From: Methylopila sp. M107 | Lineage (GTDB): Bacteria > Pseudomonadota > Alphaproteobacteria > Rhizobiales > Methylopilaceae | NCBI RefSeq assembly: GCF_000384475.1 | Contig: NZ_ARWB01000001.1 | Location: forward strand, 474,022 to 538,021 | DNA length: 64,000 bases | Direction of reading: 5' to 3' | In this document: positions 47,125 to 58,248 of the stretch, in pieces | How the letters are laid out: every line of letters starts with the position of its first letter | Position numbering within the stretch: position 1 is the stretch's first letter | Translations under genes and position numbers: made by a program | Notes under the pieces: generated by a model | Databases searched by the model: none | What the model saw: only the letters and a program-made list of their open reading frames with translations | What the model was told of the DNA's origin: nothing

Positions 47125-49806
47125 ATGCCGCACGACGCCCGCCCCACTCCCGAAAGCTTCCTCGCCGCAGCCGGGCGCGAAGGGCGCGGGCGGCTGAAGA
47201 TTTTCTTCGGCGCGGCGCCGGGGGTCGGCAAGACCTATGAGATGCTGACCGCCGCCCATGCGGCGAAGCGCGAGGGCGTCGACGTCGTGATCGGCGTGGT
47301 CGAAACGCACGGACGCGCCGAAACTTTGGCGCTGGTCGAGGGCTTGGAGGCGATACCACGCGTCGAGGTCGCCTATCGTGGCCGGACGCTCCAGGAAATG
47401 GACGTGGACGGGATTCTGGCCCGCGCGCCGAAGCTCGTTCTCGTGGACGAACTCGCCCACGCCAACGCCCCTGGCTCCCGCCACCCCAAGCGCCATCAGG
47501 ACGTCGAGGAGCTGCTCGGCGCCGGGATCGACGTGCTGACGACGCTCAACGTCCAGCACCTCGAGAGCCTGAACGACGTCGTGGCGCGCATCACCCGCGT
47601 GCGCGTGCGCGAGACCGTGCCGGACCGCATCTTCGATCTCGCCGACGAGGTCGAGGTCAGCGACGTCACGCCCGACGCGCTTCGAAAACGCCTCGCGGAC
47701 GGGAAGGTCTATGTCCGCGAGCAGGCCGAGCGCGCCGTCCGGCACTTTTTCCAGCCCGGCAATCTGACGGCGCTGCGCGAACTCGCGCTCCGCCGCACTG
47801 CTGAGCGCGTCGACAGCGACATGCGCGGCTACATGGCCGCAAACGCGATCGAAGGGCCATGGCCCGCGGCCGAGCGCGTGCTGGTCGCGATCGACGAGCG
47901 TCCCGGCGCTGCGGCGCTGGCGCGGGCCGGAAAGCGGGTCGCCGACCGCGCCCGCGCGCCGTGGCATTGTGTCACCATCGAGACCTCGCGGCACGCCCGC
48001 CTGTCCGAGGTCGAGCGTGATCGGGTCGCCGACACGCTGCGGCTGGCCGAGGCGCTGGGGGCCGAGGTCCTGACGCTGCCGGGCAGCGCCGACGTCGCGG
48101 ACGAGCTGCTGCACTTCGCCCGCAGCCGCAACGTCACCACGATCCTCGTCGGTAAGGCGAAAAGGTCCCGCTGGTTCGCGCTGACGCGAGGCTCGGTCGT
48201 GGCCGACCTGATCGACCGCGCGGGTTCGATCGCCGTGCTGGTCATCGCGGGCGACGGCGAGACAGCGCCGCCCAAGACAGTCGAGACCCGCGACGCCTCG
48301 CCCGCGATCGACCCCGTCGCTTATGCGGTAGCGCTCGCCTCGACGATCGTTGCGGCGTGCGTCGGGCTCGCGGTCGATCTGGCGATCGACTTGCCCAACA
48401 TCTCGCTGGTGTTTGTTCCGCCAGTGCTGTTCGCGGCGCTGCGCTACGGGCTCGGGCCCTCGCTCGCCGCCTCGCTGTTGTCGGCCGTCGCCTACAATTT
48501 CCTGTTCCTCGACCCGCGCTATTCGCTCACCGTCAACGACCCGGCGAACGTGGTCGCGCTGTCGCTGTTCTCGCTGACCGCGGTGCTCGCGAGCTCGGTC
48601 GCGGCGCGCGTGCGCGCGCAGACGATCAGCGTCCGAGGTCAGGCGCGCGCGACGGCCGAGCTCTACGCGTTCTCGCGCAAGCTCGCCGCGGTCGGAACCG
48701 AGGACGACCTTCTCTGGGCCGCGGCCCATCAGGTGGCGCTCATGCTCAAGGCCGACGTCGTGCTGCTGACCGCCCAGTCCGGCGGCCTCGCCTTCGGCGG
48801 CGCCTATCCGCCCGAGGACGCGCTCGCCCCGGCGGAGATCGCGGCGGCCACGTGGGCGTTCGAGCACGACGAACCGACGGGGCGCGGCGCGCCGACGCTT
48901 CCCGGAGCGACACGTCTGTTCCTGCCGCTCAGGACCAGCCGCGGCCGCCTCGGCGTCGTGGGCGTGGCGCGCCGCGCCGACGGACCAGTCCTCACGCCTG
49001 TCGAACGCCGCCTGCTCGACGCGCTCGCCGACCAGACCGCCGTGGCGCTTGAGCGCGTGCGGCTCGGGGCGGACGTCGACGAGGCGCGGCTCGAGGCCGA
49101 GACAGAGCGTTTGCGGGGCGCTCTCCTCACCTCGGTGAGCCACGACCTGAGAACGCCGCTCGCGACCATCATGGGCGTGATCACGAGCTTGCGCAGCTAC
49201 GGCAAGCTCTACGACGAAGCGACCCGCGACGAGATGCTGGCGAGCGCCGAGACCGAGACCGAGCGCCTCAATCGCTTCGTGGCGAATCTGCTCGACGTGG
49301 TCCGGATCGACGCCGGCGGCGTCGCGGCGAAGCGTGAGCCGCTCGACGTTGAGGACATTGCGGGCGTCGCATTGCGGCGCGCCGGCGGGGCGCTCGGCGA
49401 CCGCGTCGTGTCGCTCGACTTCCCCGAGGAGCCGCTCACGGCGCTTGGCGATCCGGTGCTGTTCGAGCACGCGCTGATGAATATTCTGGAGAACGCCGGC
49501 AAGCACACGCTGCCGGACGCGCGCATCGCCGTCGAGGGCGCGCTGGAGGGCGGGCATGTGGAGCTGAGCGTGACCGACGACGGTCCCGGGATTGACCCGG
49601 CGGACCGCCCCCATGTCTTCGACCGCTTCTATCGCTCCGCCGGCGGGGACCGGAAAACGCCCGGCGCCGGCCTTGGCCTCGCGATCGCTAAGGGTTTCAT
49701 GGAGGCGCTCGGCGGCTCCGTATCCGTCGAGGCCGCGCCGTCCGGCCGCGGCGCCCGCTTCGTGCTGCGGCTGCCGGCGGCGGGCCGGTCGGGGAGACCT
49801 TCCTGA
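47125..49806 (+). CDS. kdpD: Potassium-responsive sensor histidine kinase KdpD
   Basis: A protein of 893 aa from ATG 47125. The N-terminal KdpD domain has a Walker A G29-A-A-P-G-V-G-K36-T and [20 protein letters not shown] universal-stress-like domain covers about residues 245-370. Four membrane helices follow ([21 protein letters not shown] through [16 protein letters not shown]), then a GAF domain. The kinase core has the phosphorylation site H673 in [11 protein letters not shown], the N box and [16 protein letters not shown]. It phosphorylates KdpE. The stop shares one base with kdpE (TGATG). Confidence 0.96.
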   Translation: MPHDARPTPESFLAAAGREGRGRLKIFFGAAPGVGKTYEMLTAAHAAKREGVDVVIGVVETHGRAETLALVEGLEAIPRVEVAYRGRTLQEMDVDGILARAPKLVLVDELAHANAPGSRHPKRHQDVEELLGAGIDVLTTLNVQHLESLNDVVARITRVRVRETVPDRIFDLADEVEVSDVTPDALRKRLADGKVYVREQAERAVRHFFQPGNLTALRELALRRTAERVDSDMRGYMAANAIEGPWPAAERVLVAIDERPGAAALARAGKRVADRARAPWHCVTIETSRHARLSEVERDRVADTLRLAEALGAEVLTLPGSADVADELLHFARSRNVTTILVGKAKRSRWFALTRGSVVADLIDRAGSIAVLVIAGDGETAPPKTVETRDASPAIDPVAYAVALASTIVAACVGLAVDLAIDLPNISLVFVPPVLFAALRYGLGPSLAASLLSAVAYNFLFLDPRYSLTVNDPANVVALSLFSLTAVLASSVAARVRAQTISVRGQARATAELYAFSRKLAAVGTEDDLLWAAAHQVALMLKADVVLLTAQSGGLAFGGAYPPEDALAPAEIAAATWAFEHDEPTGRGAPTLPGATRLFLPLRTSRGRLGVVGVARRADGPVLTPVERRLLDALADQTAVALERVRLGADVDEARLEAETERLRGALLTSVSHDLRTPLATIMGVITSLRSYGKLYDEATRDEMLASAETETERLNRFVANLLDVVRIDAGGVAAKREPLDVEDIAGVALRRAGGALGDRVVSLDFPEEPLTALGDPVLFEHALMNILENAGKHTLPDARIAVEGALEGGHVELSVTDDGPGIDPADRPHVFDRFYRSAGGDRKTPGAGLGLAIAKGFMEALGGSVSVEAAPSGRGARFVLRLPAAGRSGRPS

Positions 49807-50492
49807 TGGCGTCGAGCGCGATCACGGTCCTGATCGTCGACGACGAGGCGCCGATCCGGCGTTTCCTCAAGACGACGCTGACCGTCAACGACTACAAGAC
49901 GATGGAGGCAGAGACCGCCGCAGAGGCGCTCCGGCTGATGCGCCACGTGTCGCCCGAGCTCGTACTGCTGGACCTTGGTCTGCCGGACATGGACGGGCTC
50001 GACCTGATCCGCGAAATCCGCGCCAAAAGTCCGGTCCCGATTGTGGTTCTTTCTGCACGCGGCGAGGAGGTCGCGAAGGTCGCGGCGCTCGATCTCGGGG
50101 CCGACGACTATGTGACGAAACCGTTCGGCGCCGGTGAGCTGATGGCCCGAATGCGCGCGGCGCTCCGCCACCGGCTTGCCGACCGTGGCGCCGAACCCGT
50201 GTTCAGTGCAGGTCTCATCAGCATCGACCTCGCACGCCATGTCGTGACCCGAGCCGGCGTCGAAGTGAAGCTCAGCCCTAAGGAATTCGCGATCCTTAAG
50301 GAGCTCGTGGTCCATGCTGGTAAGGTGCTGACACACCGCCATCTGTCGCGCGCGGTCTGGGGTCAAGACGACGGCGACCAGACCTCGCTCCGCGTGTTCA
50401 TCCGCCAGCTTCGCGTCAAGCTCGAATCTGACCCCGCACGACCAAAACTCGTTTTGACTGAACCAGGCGTTGGATATCGGCTGACCAGCTGA
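49806..50492 (+). CDS. kdpE: KDP operon response regulator KdpE
   Basis: A protein of 228 aa. The receiver domain has the acidic pocket in LIVDDEAPIR, the phosphoacceptor D56 in LLDLGLPDMDG, and K in DDYVTKPFGAGEL. The C-terminal domain is an OmpR-type winged helix (LSPKEFAILKELVVHAGKVLTHRHL, VFIRQLRVKLE). It activates kdpFABC at low potassium or osmotic stress. It is coupled to kdpD. A long gene-free region follows. Confidence 0.96.
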   Translation: MASSAITVLIVDDEAPIRRFLKTTLTVNDYKTMEAETAAEALRLMRHVSPELVLLDLGLPDMDGLDLIREIRAKSPVPIVVLSARGEEVAKVAALDLGADDYVTKPFGAGELMARMRAALRHRLADRGAEPVFSAGLISIDLARHVVTRAGVEVKLSPKEFAILKELVVHAGKVLTHRHLSRAVWGQDDGDQTSLRVFIRQLRVKLESDPARPKLVLTEPGVGYRLTS

Positions 50493-51005
50493 AGATTTAT
50501 AACGGCTTTATGGTTACAGAATATGTAATATAAAGAACTGAATTGCTGATCAATTCTATATGTAACTATTATTACTGTATGATTTGCATCGGCTGCCGTG
50601 CCAGCATCGACTCTCAGGGCGCTTCAGCGTCGCGCAAGCCGAGCGCGCGAATTCGCTGCACGCTATCTGGCGCGACGGCGGCAGCGCGCGCCCGAGCGTC
50701 GATGGGACAGGCGAGGGCGTGTCTGCCTCGAACAGCGCGCAGGTATCCGGCGCGACGGCTGAGCCGCGCCAATTCGCTGCAATCGGAATGTGTACAAGCA
50801 CTGGATCAGGCGGGTGAGGCTGCGCGCGGAATCGCCCGCGTCGCGCTGACTAGGGCGTCGAGACCGTTCGCCAGCGCCCTCAATGATAAACTTATTGTAA
50901 TAGTCTGATCTGGAACGGGCGCTCGCGCGCTTTGTTTTGCTCCCAATGATCCTTTCGCCCGCCAACAAGCCGTGGCGAAAGAAGATCGAAAAAGGGAGAA
51001 GATTT
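50493..51005. other. Gene-free region with AT-rich patch and swapped repeats
   Basis: No credible gene. About 50493-50585 is strikingly AT-rich (TATAACGG, ATATGTAATATAAAG, TATTATTACTGTATG) in a GC-rich genome. Beyond it, AATTCGCTGCA occurs at 50650-50660 and 50771-50781, and ATCTGGCGCGACGGC at 50665-50679 recurs as ATCCGGCGCGACGGC at 50745-50759, so the two words appear in swapped order. The last 60 nt (ATAAACTTATTGTAATAGTC) could hold the promoter of the next gene. Confidence 0.5.
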
Positions 51006-51284
51006 ATGCGCACTATTCTCGCAGCCGCTTCGGTTCTCGCCATGATGTCGGGCGCCGCGATGGCGCAGACCACGCCGTCGACCGCCGACAAGCCCGCCGA
51101 GGCGGGCCAGAAACCTTCGGCCGATCCGAAGCAGACCTCGCCCGGTTCGACCGGCGCGATGCAGAATGAGGTCGGCGGCACTGCGACCAGCCCGCAGGAC
51201 GTGCAGAAGCAGGGCGGCGCCGCGACCGCGCCGGGCCATCAGGGCGACGGCAAGTCGACCGGCGGCGGCGACAAGCCGAAGTGA
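51006..51284 (+). CDS. Small exported hydrophilic protein
   Basis: A protein of 92 aa from ATG 51006, with AAAGGGAGAAG upstream as a strong ribosome site. The signal peptide is MRTILAAASVLAMMSGAAMA. The mature part is low-complexity, rich in Gly, Pro, Lys, Gln and Ser (QTTPSTADKPAEAGQKPSAD, SPQDVQKQGGAATAPGHQ), and probably disordered. No cysteines. Such small proteins are common in Hyphomicrobiales periplasms and have no known role. A hairpin 36 nt downstream may end the transcript. Confidence 0.7.
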   Translation: MRTILAAASVLAMMSGAAMAQTTPSTADKPAEAGQKPSADPKQTSPGSTGAMQNEVGGTATSPQDVQKQGGAATAPGHQGDGKSTGGGDKPK

Positions 51285-51320
51285 CCGTTCGCCGTTTAGG
51301 CTCTCATCAAACGTCTAACG

Positions 51321-51350
51321 ATGGCCGTCCGACTTTCGTCGGGCGGCCAT
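51321..51350. terminator. Possible terminator hairpin
   Basis: ATGGCCGTCCGAC (51321-51333) pairs with GTCGGGCGGCCAT (51338-51350), 13 bp with one G-U, loop TTTC. No T-run follows, so efficiency is uncertain. Confidence 0.5.
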
Positions 51351-51455
51351 TCGCTCGTCTCTGAATACTGCGCCGCACAATGCAATGCGCTGGAAACACT
51401 CGCGGATTCGTGCTCTCATCCTCATGAGAACAACGGGGGAAGCGAGGAGAGCGCC

Positions 51456-51725
51456 ATGCAGTGGCTGAAGCTGACCACCCCGGGCAATCACGAGATCTTC
51501 ATCAACATGTCGCTCGCGGTGCACATGCGCCGGTTCGGCGAGAAGACCAGCATCGACATGCTGACGAGCGCGATGGATCGCACCCATGCGATCGGCGTGA
51601 TGGAGACGCCCGAGCAGATCCTGCAGAAGATGTGCGACTGCGGCTGGGTATCCAAGCAGGACATCGAGCGCGCCACCACGACGCCGGAACGGCAGGACGC
51701 CGCGGCGAGCCCTATGCCGAACTGA
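51456..51725 (+). CDS. Small conserved protein of unknown function
   Basis: A protein of 89 aa from ATG 51456, with GAGGAGA at 51444-51450 deciding the start. Soluble, no signal. MQWLKLTTPGNHEIFINMSL at the start looks like a short beta-rich unit of the sort seen in proteins that begin 'M.wl.Lt...g..i.vN', and the remainder is helical with DMLTSAMDRTHAIGVMETPEQILQK and MCDCGW. Function unknown. Confidence 0.6.
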   Translation: MQWLKLTTPGNHEIFINMSLAVHMRRFGEKTSIDMLTSAMDRTHAIGVMETPEQILQKMCDCGWVSKQDIERATTTPERQDAAASPMPN

Positions 51726-51800
51726 CCAGGCGGTTCGGCCTGGAGCGCATTGGTTCGAGCGTGCGATCGGAAGCTGAGACAAGTTGGGTTCTGGCTCAGC

Positions 51801-51896
51801 CGTCATGCCCGGCGGAGCCGGGCATCCACGAATTTCTAGATCGTCTGGCGCTACGTCAAAGTCGTGGATATCCGCGTGAAGACGCGGGCATGACGG
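51801..51896. repeat. Family C repeat
   Basis: CGTCATGCCCGGCGGAGCCG at the left and GCGGGCATGACGG at the right, with CCACGAATTTCTAGATCG and AAGTCGTGGATATCCG between. It is the second copy of the element at 36617. No gene lies in 51726-51973. Confidence 0.7.
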
Positions 51897-51973
51897 CGAA
51901 ATAGGCGATGGCCCACCGCCGCGAACCTCCACTTCGGCCAGCCCGATCCTTGCGAGCGCGCCCTCGCGCCAGT

Positions 51974-52333
51974 TCAGCGCTTCAGGCCGAGGTCGTCCAG
52001 CGCCGACAGATAATCCGCGAACATCTCCTCGCCGCGCTGGCCGAAGTCCCGGAGCGCGGCCCATGTGTAGATGCCGGTGTCATGGCCGTCGGTGAAGACC
52101 AGCCGGACCGCGTAGGAGCCGACCTCCTGAACGTCGCGGATCGCGATGTCGCGCTTGCCCGCCACAGTGGTCTTCTGGTCGGGCGAATGGCCCTGGACGT
52201 CCGCGCTCGGGCTTTCGACCCGGAGCAGTTCCGCGGCGATCGCATGCCGCGCGCCGTCCGCCCAGGCGACCGTCAGGGTGCGGCCGTCCGGCGAGAGCCT
52301 GAGTTCGGTCGGCCAGCCGGCGTCATCGGTCAT
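51974..52333 (-). CDS. DUF971 (GBBH-like N-terminal) protein
   Basis: A protein of 119 aa from ATG 52333. [21 protein letters not shown], then [45 protein letters not shown] and the family's final [13 protein letters not shown] match DUF971, a small domain related to the N-terminus of gamma-butyrobetaine hydroxylase. The domain is often fused or adjacent to iron-sulfur assembly proteins. Here it is divergent from moaA, which needs two 4Fe-4S clusters, so a supporting role is conceivable but unproven. The frame is open upstream but similarity begins at 52333. Confidence 0.85.
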   Translation of the reverse strand: MTDDAGWPTELRLSPDGRTLTVAWADGARHAIAAELLRVESPSADVQGHSPDQKTTVAGKRDIAIRDVQEVGSYAVRLVFTDGHDTGIYTWAALRDFGQRGEEMFADYLSALDDLGLKR

Positions 52334-52517
52334 GCGTCTGCTCAAACCTCGATTGCGGGCGCTCGGGCGCCCCTTGGCCGGACGCCGGCCTTTACGTGGC
52401 CCGCGCAGCTTCTTAGCTTGTAAGGAACGCCCGCGACAGGGCGTCGGCGCGTCGACCGGTCGACCGCGGACGCGCCTCGCCGCTCCGAGCATTGATAGCG
52501 TGGTTCGCGTACCGCTG

Positions 52518-53540
52518 ATGGACGCTCTTCCGTTTCCATATCCGACATCGCTCGTCGACCCGTTTGCGCGGCCGATCACCTATCTGCGCGTCTCGGTCAC
52601 AGACCGCTGCGACTTCCGCTGCGTCTACTGCATGTCGGAGCACATGGAGTTCCTGCCGAAGCGCGATCTGCTCAGCCTTGAGGAACTCGACCGGCTGTGC
52701 TCGGCCTTCATTGGGCTCGGCGTGCGCAAGCTGAGGCTCACCGGCGGCGAGCCGCTGGTGCGGCGCAACCTTATGAGCCTCGTGCGTTCGCTCGGCCGTC
52801 ATCTCGACTCCGGCGCGCTCGACGAACTGACGCTCACGACCAACGGCAGCCAGCTCGCGACCCACGCGGCCGATCTCTACGCGGCCGGCGTCCGGCGCAT
52901 CAACGTCTCGCTCGACACTCTGGACGAGGCGAAGTTCAGGGCGGTGACGCGCTGGGGCGACCTGAAACAGGTGCTCGGCGGGATCGACGCGGGCCTCGCC
53001 GCCGGCCTCAAGATCAAGATCAACACGGTCGCGCTGCGCGACGTGAACGAGCACGAGATTCCCGCAATCGCCGAATGGGCCCACGGGCTTGGCATGGACC
53101 TGTCGCTGATCGAGACCATGCCGCTCGGCGACATCGAGGGCGACCGAACCGACCAGTACCTTCCCTTGAGCCTCGTGCGCGCCCGGCTCGGCGAGCGCTG
53201 GAGCCTCGACGACATCGCCTACCGCACGGGCGGCCCGGCCCGGTACGTCCGGGTCGCGGAGACCGGCGGGCGGATCGGCTTCATCACGCCGATGACCCAT
53301 AACTTCTGCGAGAGCTGCAATAGGGTGCGCGTCACCTGCACGGGCACGCTCTACATGTGCCTCGGCCAGGAAGACGCAGCCGACCTGCGCGCGCCGCTGC
53401 GGGCAAGCGAGAGCGACCAGCCGCTGGTCGAGGCGATCCGCGATGCGATCACCCGCAAGCCCAAGGGCCACGACTTCGTCATCGACCGCCGCGCCGCCAA
53501 GCCCGCGGTCGGCCGGCACATGTCGATGACGGGCGGGTAG
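52518..53540 (+). CDS. moaA: GTP 3',8-cyclase MoaA
   Basis: A protein of 340 aa, a radical SAM enzyme that starts molybdenum cofactor synthesis from GTP. The SAM cluster ligands are C31, C35 and C38 (CDFRCVYC). The C-terminal substrate-binding cluster uses C264, C267 and C281 (CESCNR ... LYMC). [14 protein letters not shown] is the GGEP motif. The protein ends in Gly-Gly, which is needed for activity. ATG 52518 is chosen because similarity ([20 protein letters not shown]) starts right after it. MoaB, MoaC, MoaD and MoaE genes are not in the window. Confidence 0.95.
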   Translation: MDALPFPYPTSLVDPFARPITYLRVSVTDRCDFRCVYCMSEHMEFLPKRDLLSLEELDRLCSAFIGLGVRKLRLTGGEPLVRRNLMSLVRSLGRHLDSGALDELTLTTNGSQLATHAADLYAAGVRRINVSLDTLDEAKFRAVTRWGDLKQVLGGIDAGLAAGLKIKINTVALRDVNEHEIPAIAEWAHGLGMDLSLIETMPLGDIEGDRTDQYLPLSLVRARLGERWSLDDIAYRTGGPARYVRVAETGGRIGFITPMTHNFCESCNRVRVTCTGTLYMCLGQEDAADLRAPLRASESDQPLVEAIRDAITRKPKGHDFVIDRRAAKPAVGRHMSMTGG

Positions 53541-53721
53541 GGGGACTTCGCCGACGCGCCGGATGCGGTCCGTTCAGGAAAACTGATCGGTCCATTCGGA
53601 AAAACTGTCGACTGCCGCGTCTGACGTCTCGCACCGTCGCGTGCAGGATGCTAATGGCGTACCAAAGGCCAATGGCGACGCGTCGTTCAAGAGCGCGCGC
53701 CGGATCGGGGGACCAACGCTC

Positions 53722-54260
53722 ATGGGGCCATTGCTGGGCTTGAGTCGCGGCATCGACGCGCTCAACGGCGCCGTCGGAAAGGTGTGCGCCGTCCTGTGCC
53801 TCGCGGCCGCGCTGATCAGCGCCGGCAACGCGTTCTGGCGCTATCTGTTCCGCGACAGTTCGAACGGGCTGCTGGAGATCCAGTGGTACCTGTTCTCCGC
53901 GATGTTCCTCGGCGCCGCCGCCTACACACTGCTCAAGAACGAGCATGTGCGGGTCGACGTGCTCTATGGCGGGCTGTCGGAGCGCAAGAAGCTCTGGCTC
54001 GACCTCGTCTGCACCGTGCTCTTCCTCGTGCCCTTTGCGGGGCTGATGACCTACTGGTGCTACGAGTACCTGTTCCTGCCGGCGTGGCTCGGCAATGAGC
54101 AGTCCTCAGCGCCGGGCGGGCTCGTGCGCTGGCCGGTCAAGCTCATTCCGGTCGTCGGCTTCGCGCTGCTGCTGCTGCAGGCGTTTTCCGAGATCATCAA
54201 GCACATCGCCGCCCTGCAGGGCGAGATTCACATCGACACCTCCTACGAGAAGCCCGTCCA

Positions 54261-54264
<4 letters not shown>
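53722..54264 (+). CDS. TRAP transporter small permease (DctQ type)
   Basis: A protein of 180 aa from ATG 53722, with GGGGGA upstream. Four membrane helices: VCAVLCLAAALISAGNAFWRY, WYLFSAMFLGAAAYTLL, LDLVCTVLFLVPFAGLMTYWC and LIPVVGFALLLLQAFSEII. The block LLEIQWYLFSAMFLGAAAYTLLKNEHVRVDV is typical of DctQ. With the large subunit it forms the membrane part of a tripartite, sodium-driven importer of organic acids. An in-frame GTG at 53641 would add 27 residues without similarity. Its stop overlaps the large permease ATG. Confidence 0.9.
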
Positions 54265-55727
<1,463 letters not shown>

Positions 55728-55737
55728 GGCGCGGCGA

Positions 55738-55775
55738 CCTCTGGTGATCCGGCATCGAGCCCGGATCACCAGAGG
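55738..55775. terminator. Long hairpin between convergent genes
   Basis: A perfect 15-bp stem: CCTCTGGTGATCCGG (55738-55752) and CCGGATCACCAGAGG (55761-55775), loop of 8. It separates the TRAP permease from otsA and could terminate both. There is no clear T-run, so a repeat remnant is also possible. Confidence 0.55.
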
Positions 55776-55791
55776 CTTGCGTCCAAGAACT

Positions 55792-57216
55792 TCAGCCCGC
55801 CGCCTTCGTGATCGGCCGCACCTCGGCGCCGTCGGTCGCGGGCGTTTCCAGGGCGTCGAGGAAGCTCTTGCACCACCAGACGACGTCGTGGTCGCGGATG
55901 CGTTCATACATGCGCGTCCAGCGGTCCGCCCGTTCGTCGAGCGGCATTTCGAGCGCGCGGGCGATTGCGCCGGCGGTGCCGTCGATGTCGTAGGGATTGG
56001 TGATCAGCGCGCCGTCGAGCTCGTAGGCCGCGCCCGCGAAGCGCGACAGCAGCAGCACGCCGGGATCGTGCGGCTTCTGCGAGGCCACGAACTCCTTGGC
56101 GACGAGGTTCATCCCGTCGCGCAACGGCGTGACCAGCCCGACGCTTGCGAGCCTGTAGAGACCGGCCAGCGCGTTGCGGCCGATCGCCCTATTCACGTAG
56201 CGGATCGGCGTCCAGTCGAGATCGGCGTGCGCGCCGTTGACCCGTCCCGCGAGTTCGGCGACCTCGCGCTCCATCGCGGCGTATTCGGCGACCTCGGAGC
56301 GCGACTTCGGCGTGATCTGCAGATAGGTGCAGCGGTTGCGCCATTCCGTGTCGAGCGTCAAGAACGACTCATAGGCCTGGATGCGCTCGGCGATGCCCTT
56401 CGAATAATCGAGCCGGTCGACGCCGATGATCAGCTTGCGGCCGAGCAGGCTCTCGTCCATGCGCTGGACCAGCGCATGCTTCTCGGAGGCGAGCGCCGTC
56501 TTCGCGAAGGTCTCGGTCTCGATTCCGACCGGCAGGGCCAGCACCGTCACGGCGCGGCCGTGCACCACGAAGCGGTCGCCCGACAGGCGCCGGCCGAGCT
56601 TCTCGCGGCGCAGATACATCTCGAAATTCTCGACGTCGTACGGCGTCTGGAAGCCGATGACGTCATAGGCCGCGAGACCGCGCACGATGTCGGCGTGGTT
56701 CGGCAGCACGGTCAGAATGTCGGGGGGCGGGAAGGGGATGTGGAGATAGAACCCCATCCGGTTCCTCAACCCCGCGGCGCGCAGGTCCGCGGCGAGCGGC
56801 ACGAGATGATAATCGTGCACCCAGACCACGTCGTCGGGCGTGACCATTTTCTGAAGAAGTCGCGCGAACAGCTTGTTGACGCGGTAATATCCGCCGAGCG
56901 TCACGCGGGTGAATTCGGTCAGGTCCATCCGGTAGTGGAACAGCGGCCACAGCATCCGGTTGGAGAAGCCTGCATAGTAGTCGTCGAGGTCGCGCTCGGT
57001 GAGATCCACCAGCGCATAGGTGACCTTGCCCTTCTTGACGAGGCGCGCCTCCTCCGGCTCGGGCGCGTCGGGCGGGGCGGTGTCGCCGCTCCAGCCGAAC
57101 CAGACGCCGCCGCGAGCCTCCATGGCCCCCGACAGGGCGACCGCGAGGCCGCCCGCCGAAGCGCCGCCGGGTTTCGGCGCGGGAACGCGGTTGGAGACGA
57201 CGATCAGACGGCCCAT
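55792..57216 (-). CDS. otsA: Trehalose-6-phosphate synthase
   Basis: A protein of 474 aa, a GT20 glucosyltransferase making trehalose-6-phosphate from UDP-glucose and glucose-6-phosphate. The start LIVVSNRVPAPKPGGASAGGLAVAL is diagnostic. VVWVHDYHLVPLAADLR, GFYLHIPFPPPDI, and G265-V-D-R-L-D-Y-S-K-G274 with R268 and K273 for the UDP-sugar phosphates follow. DGMNLVAKEFVASQ is the C-terminal nucleotide-sugar block. Trehalose protects against osmotic and desiccation stress, which matches the kdp system nearby. No otsB is seen in the window. Confidence 0.95.
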   Translation of the reverse strand: MGRLIVVSNRVPAPKPGGASAGGLAVALSGAMEARGGVWFGWSGDTAPPDAPEPEEARLVKKGKVTYALVDLTERDLDDYYAGFSNRMLWPLFHYRMDLTEFTRVTLGGYYRVNKLFARLLQKMVTPDDVVWVHDYHLVPLAADLRAAGLRNRMGFYLHIPFPPPDILTVLPNHADIVRGLAAYDVIGFQTPYDVENFEMYLRREKLGRRLSGDRFVVHGRAVTVLALPVGIETETFAKTALASEKHALVQRMDESLLGRKLIIGVDRLDYSKGIAERIQAYESFLTLDTEWRNRCTYLQITPKSRSEVAEYAAMEREVAELAGRVNGAHADLDWTPIRYVNRAIGRNALAGLYRLASVGLVTPLRDGMNLVAKEFVASQKPHDPGVLLLSRFAGAAYELDGALITNPYDIDGTAGAIARALEMPLDERADRWTRMYERIRDHDVVWWCKSFLDALETPATDGAEVRPITKAAG

Positions 57217-57369
57217 TGAATGAGCCCTTCCAAGCGACGTTGACTGGGGGACGACGGCTTGGGCGTCCCAGCGATCTCTGTGATTTTTATCATGGCGCGC
57301 CGATGAAACGCAGCGCGGCGGCCACTCGTTCCGCCGTTCGTCTCATGATCGCCGCGCGGGCGCCGCATT

Positions 57370-58053
57370 TCACGACGGCGGGGCAAGTTCGGCCAGCGCC
57401 GCGTCGAGCTCGTCATAGTGGTCGATCAGGACATCGCCGCCGAGTTCCCCGGCCGGCGTCAGGGTGTAGCCGAAGCTCATCACGACGACGGGCACGCCCG
57501 CCGCCTTGGCGGCGTCGACGTCGGTCGAGGAATCCCCGACCATGACAGCCCGGCGCGGGTCGCCGCCGGCGCGCTCGATCGCGCCTAGCAGCGGCTCGGG
57601 GTTGGGCTTCGAGACCGGAAAGGTGTCGCCGCCGACGATCGCGTCGAATGTGTCCGTCATTTGAAGGGTTTCGAGCAGTTGGCGGGCGTAACGCTCGATC
57701 TTGTTGGTGCAGACGGCGAGCCTCGCACCGCGCGCCCTCAGCCGGTCGAGGGCCGCGAGGCAGCCGTCATAGGGGTGGCTCTTGTCGGCGATGTGCCGGC
57801 CGTAATGGTCGAGGAAGACCGCGTGCAGCTCGTCGATCCGCTGCTGCGTCGCAGGCCGTCCCGCGACCTCCAGACCGCGCACAACGAGCGCGCGGGCGCC
57901 GGCGCCGATCAGGTCGCGGCCCTGCTCGTAGGGCAATGGGGCGACGCCTTCCTCGCGCAGCGCGACCGTCAGCGCGTCGAGCAGGTCCGGCGCGGTCTCG
58001 ACCAGCGTGCCGTCGAGGTCGAACACGACGGTGAGGGGCGCGAGGCTGGTCAT
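57370..58053 (-). CDS. gph: Phosphoglycolate phosphatase (HAD family)
   Basis: A protein of 227 aa from ATG 58053. HAD motif I is F-D12-L-D14-G-T with nucleophile D12. The cap domain has DLLDALTVALREEGVAPLPYE and LIGAGARALVVRGL. VCTNKIERYARQLLE gives motif II, VSKPNPEPLLGAIERAG motif III with Lys, and VMVGDSSTDVDAAKAAGVPVV motif IV. The family removes phosphate from 2-phosphoglycolate. It is not an OtsB, despite lying beside otsA. The frame extends upstream but similarity begins at 58053. Confidence 0.88.
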   Translation of the reverse strand: MTSLAPLTVVFDLDGTLVETAPDLLDALTVALREEGVAPLPYEQGRDLIGAGARALVVRGLEVAGRPATQQRIDELHAVFLDHYGRHIADKSHPYDGCLAALDRLRARGARLAVCTNKIERYARQLLETLQMTDTFDAIVGGDTFPVSKPNPEPLLGAIERAGGDPRRAVMVGDSSTDVDAAKAAGVPVVVMSFGYTLTPAGELGGDVLIDHYDELDAALAELAPPS

Positions 58054-58248
58054 GATCTGTCTCGGCAAAATGGAATTGGGCAGGCGGCCAGCCCTCCTAG
58101 CACGGCTGGAAGCGTGCGTTGACGTCGGCACACGGCGACGTCCGCTGCGCTTCGGCAGCCTCGGGCGGCAATGTTCAAGCAAACAGCCTCAAACGCGAAC
58201 GGGGCCGGCGCGCCGACCCCGCTTACGCCCTCGACAGAGTGCGTCGGT

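Noticed and set aside
47116-49614. 832-codon minus-strand frame opposite kdpD
   Set aside because: Arg/Asp/His-rich composition with no domain. KdpD on the plus strand explains the DNA fully.
57370-58053. HAD phosphatase beside otsA as trehalose-phosphate phosphatase (otsB)
   Set aside because: Cap domain and motifs match phosphoglycolate phosphatase, not the OtsB family.
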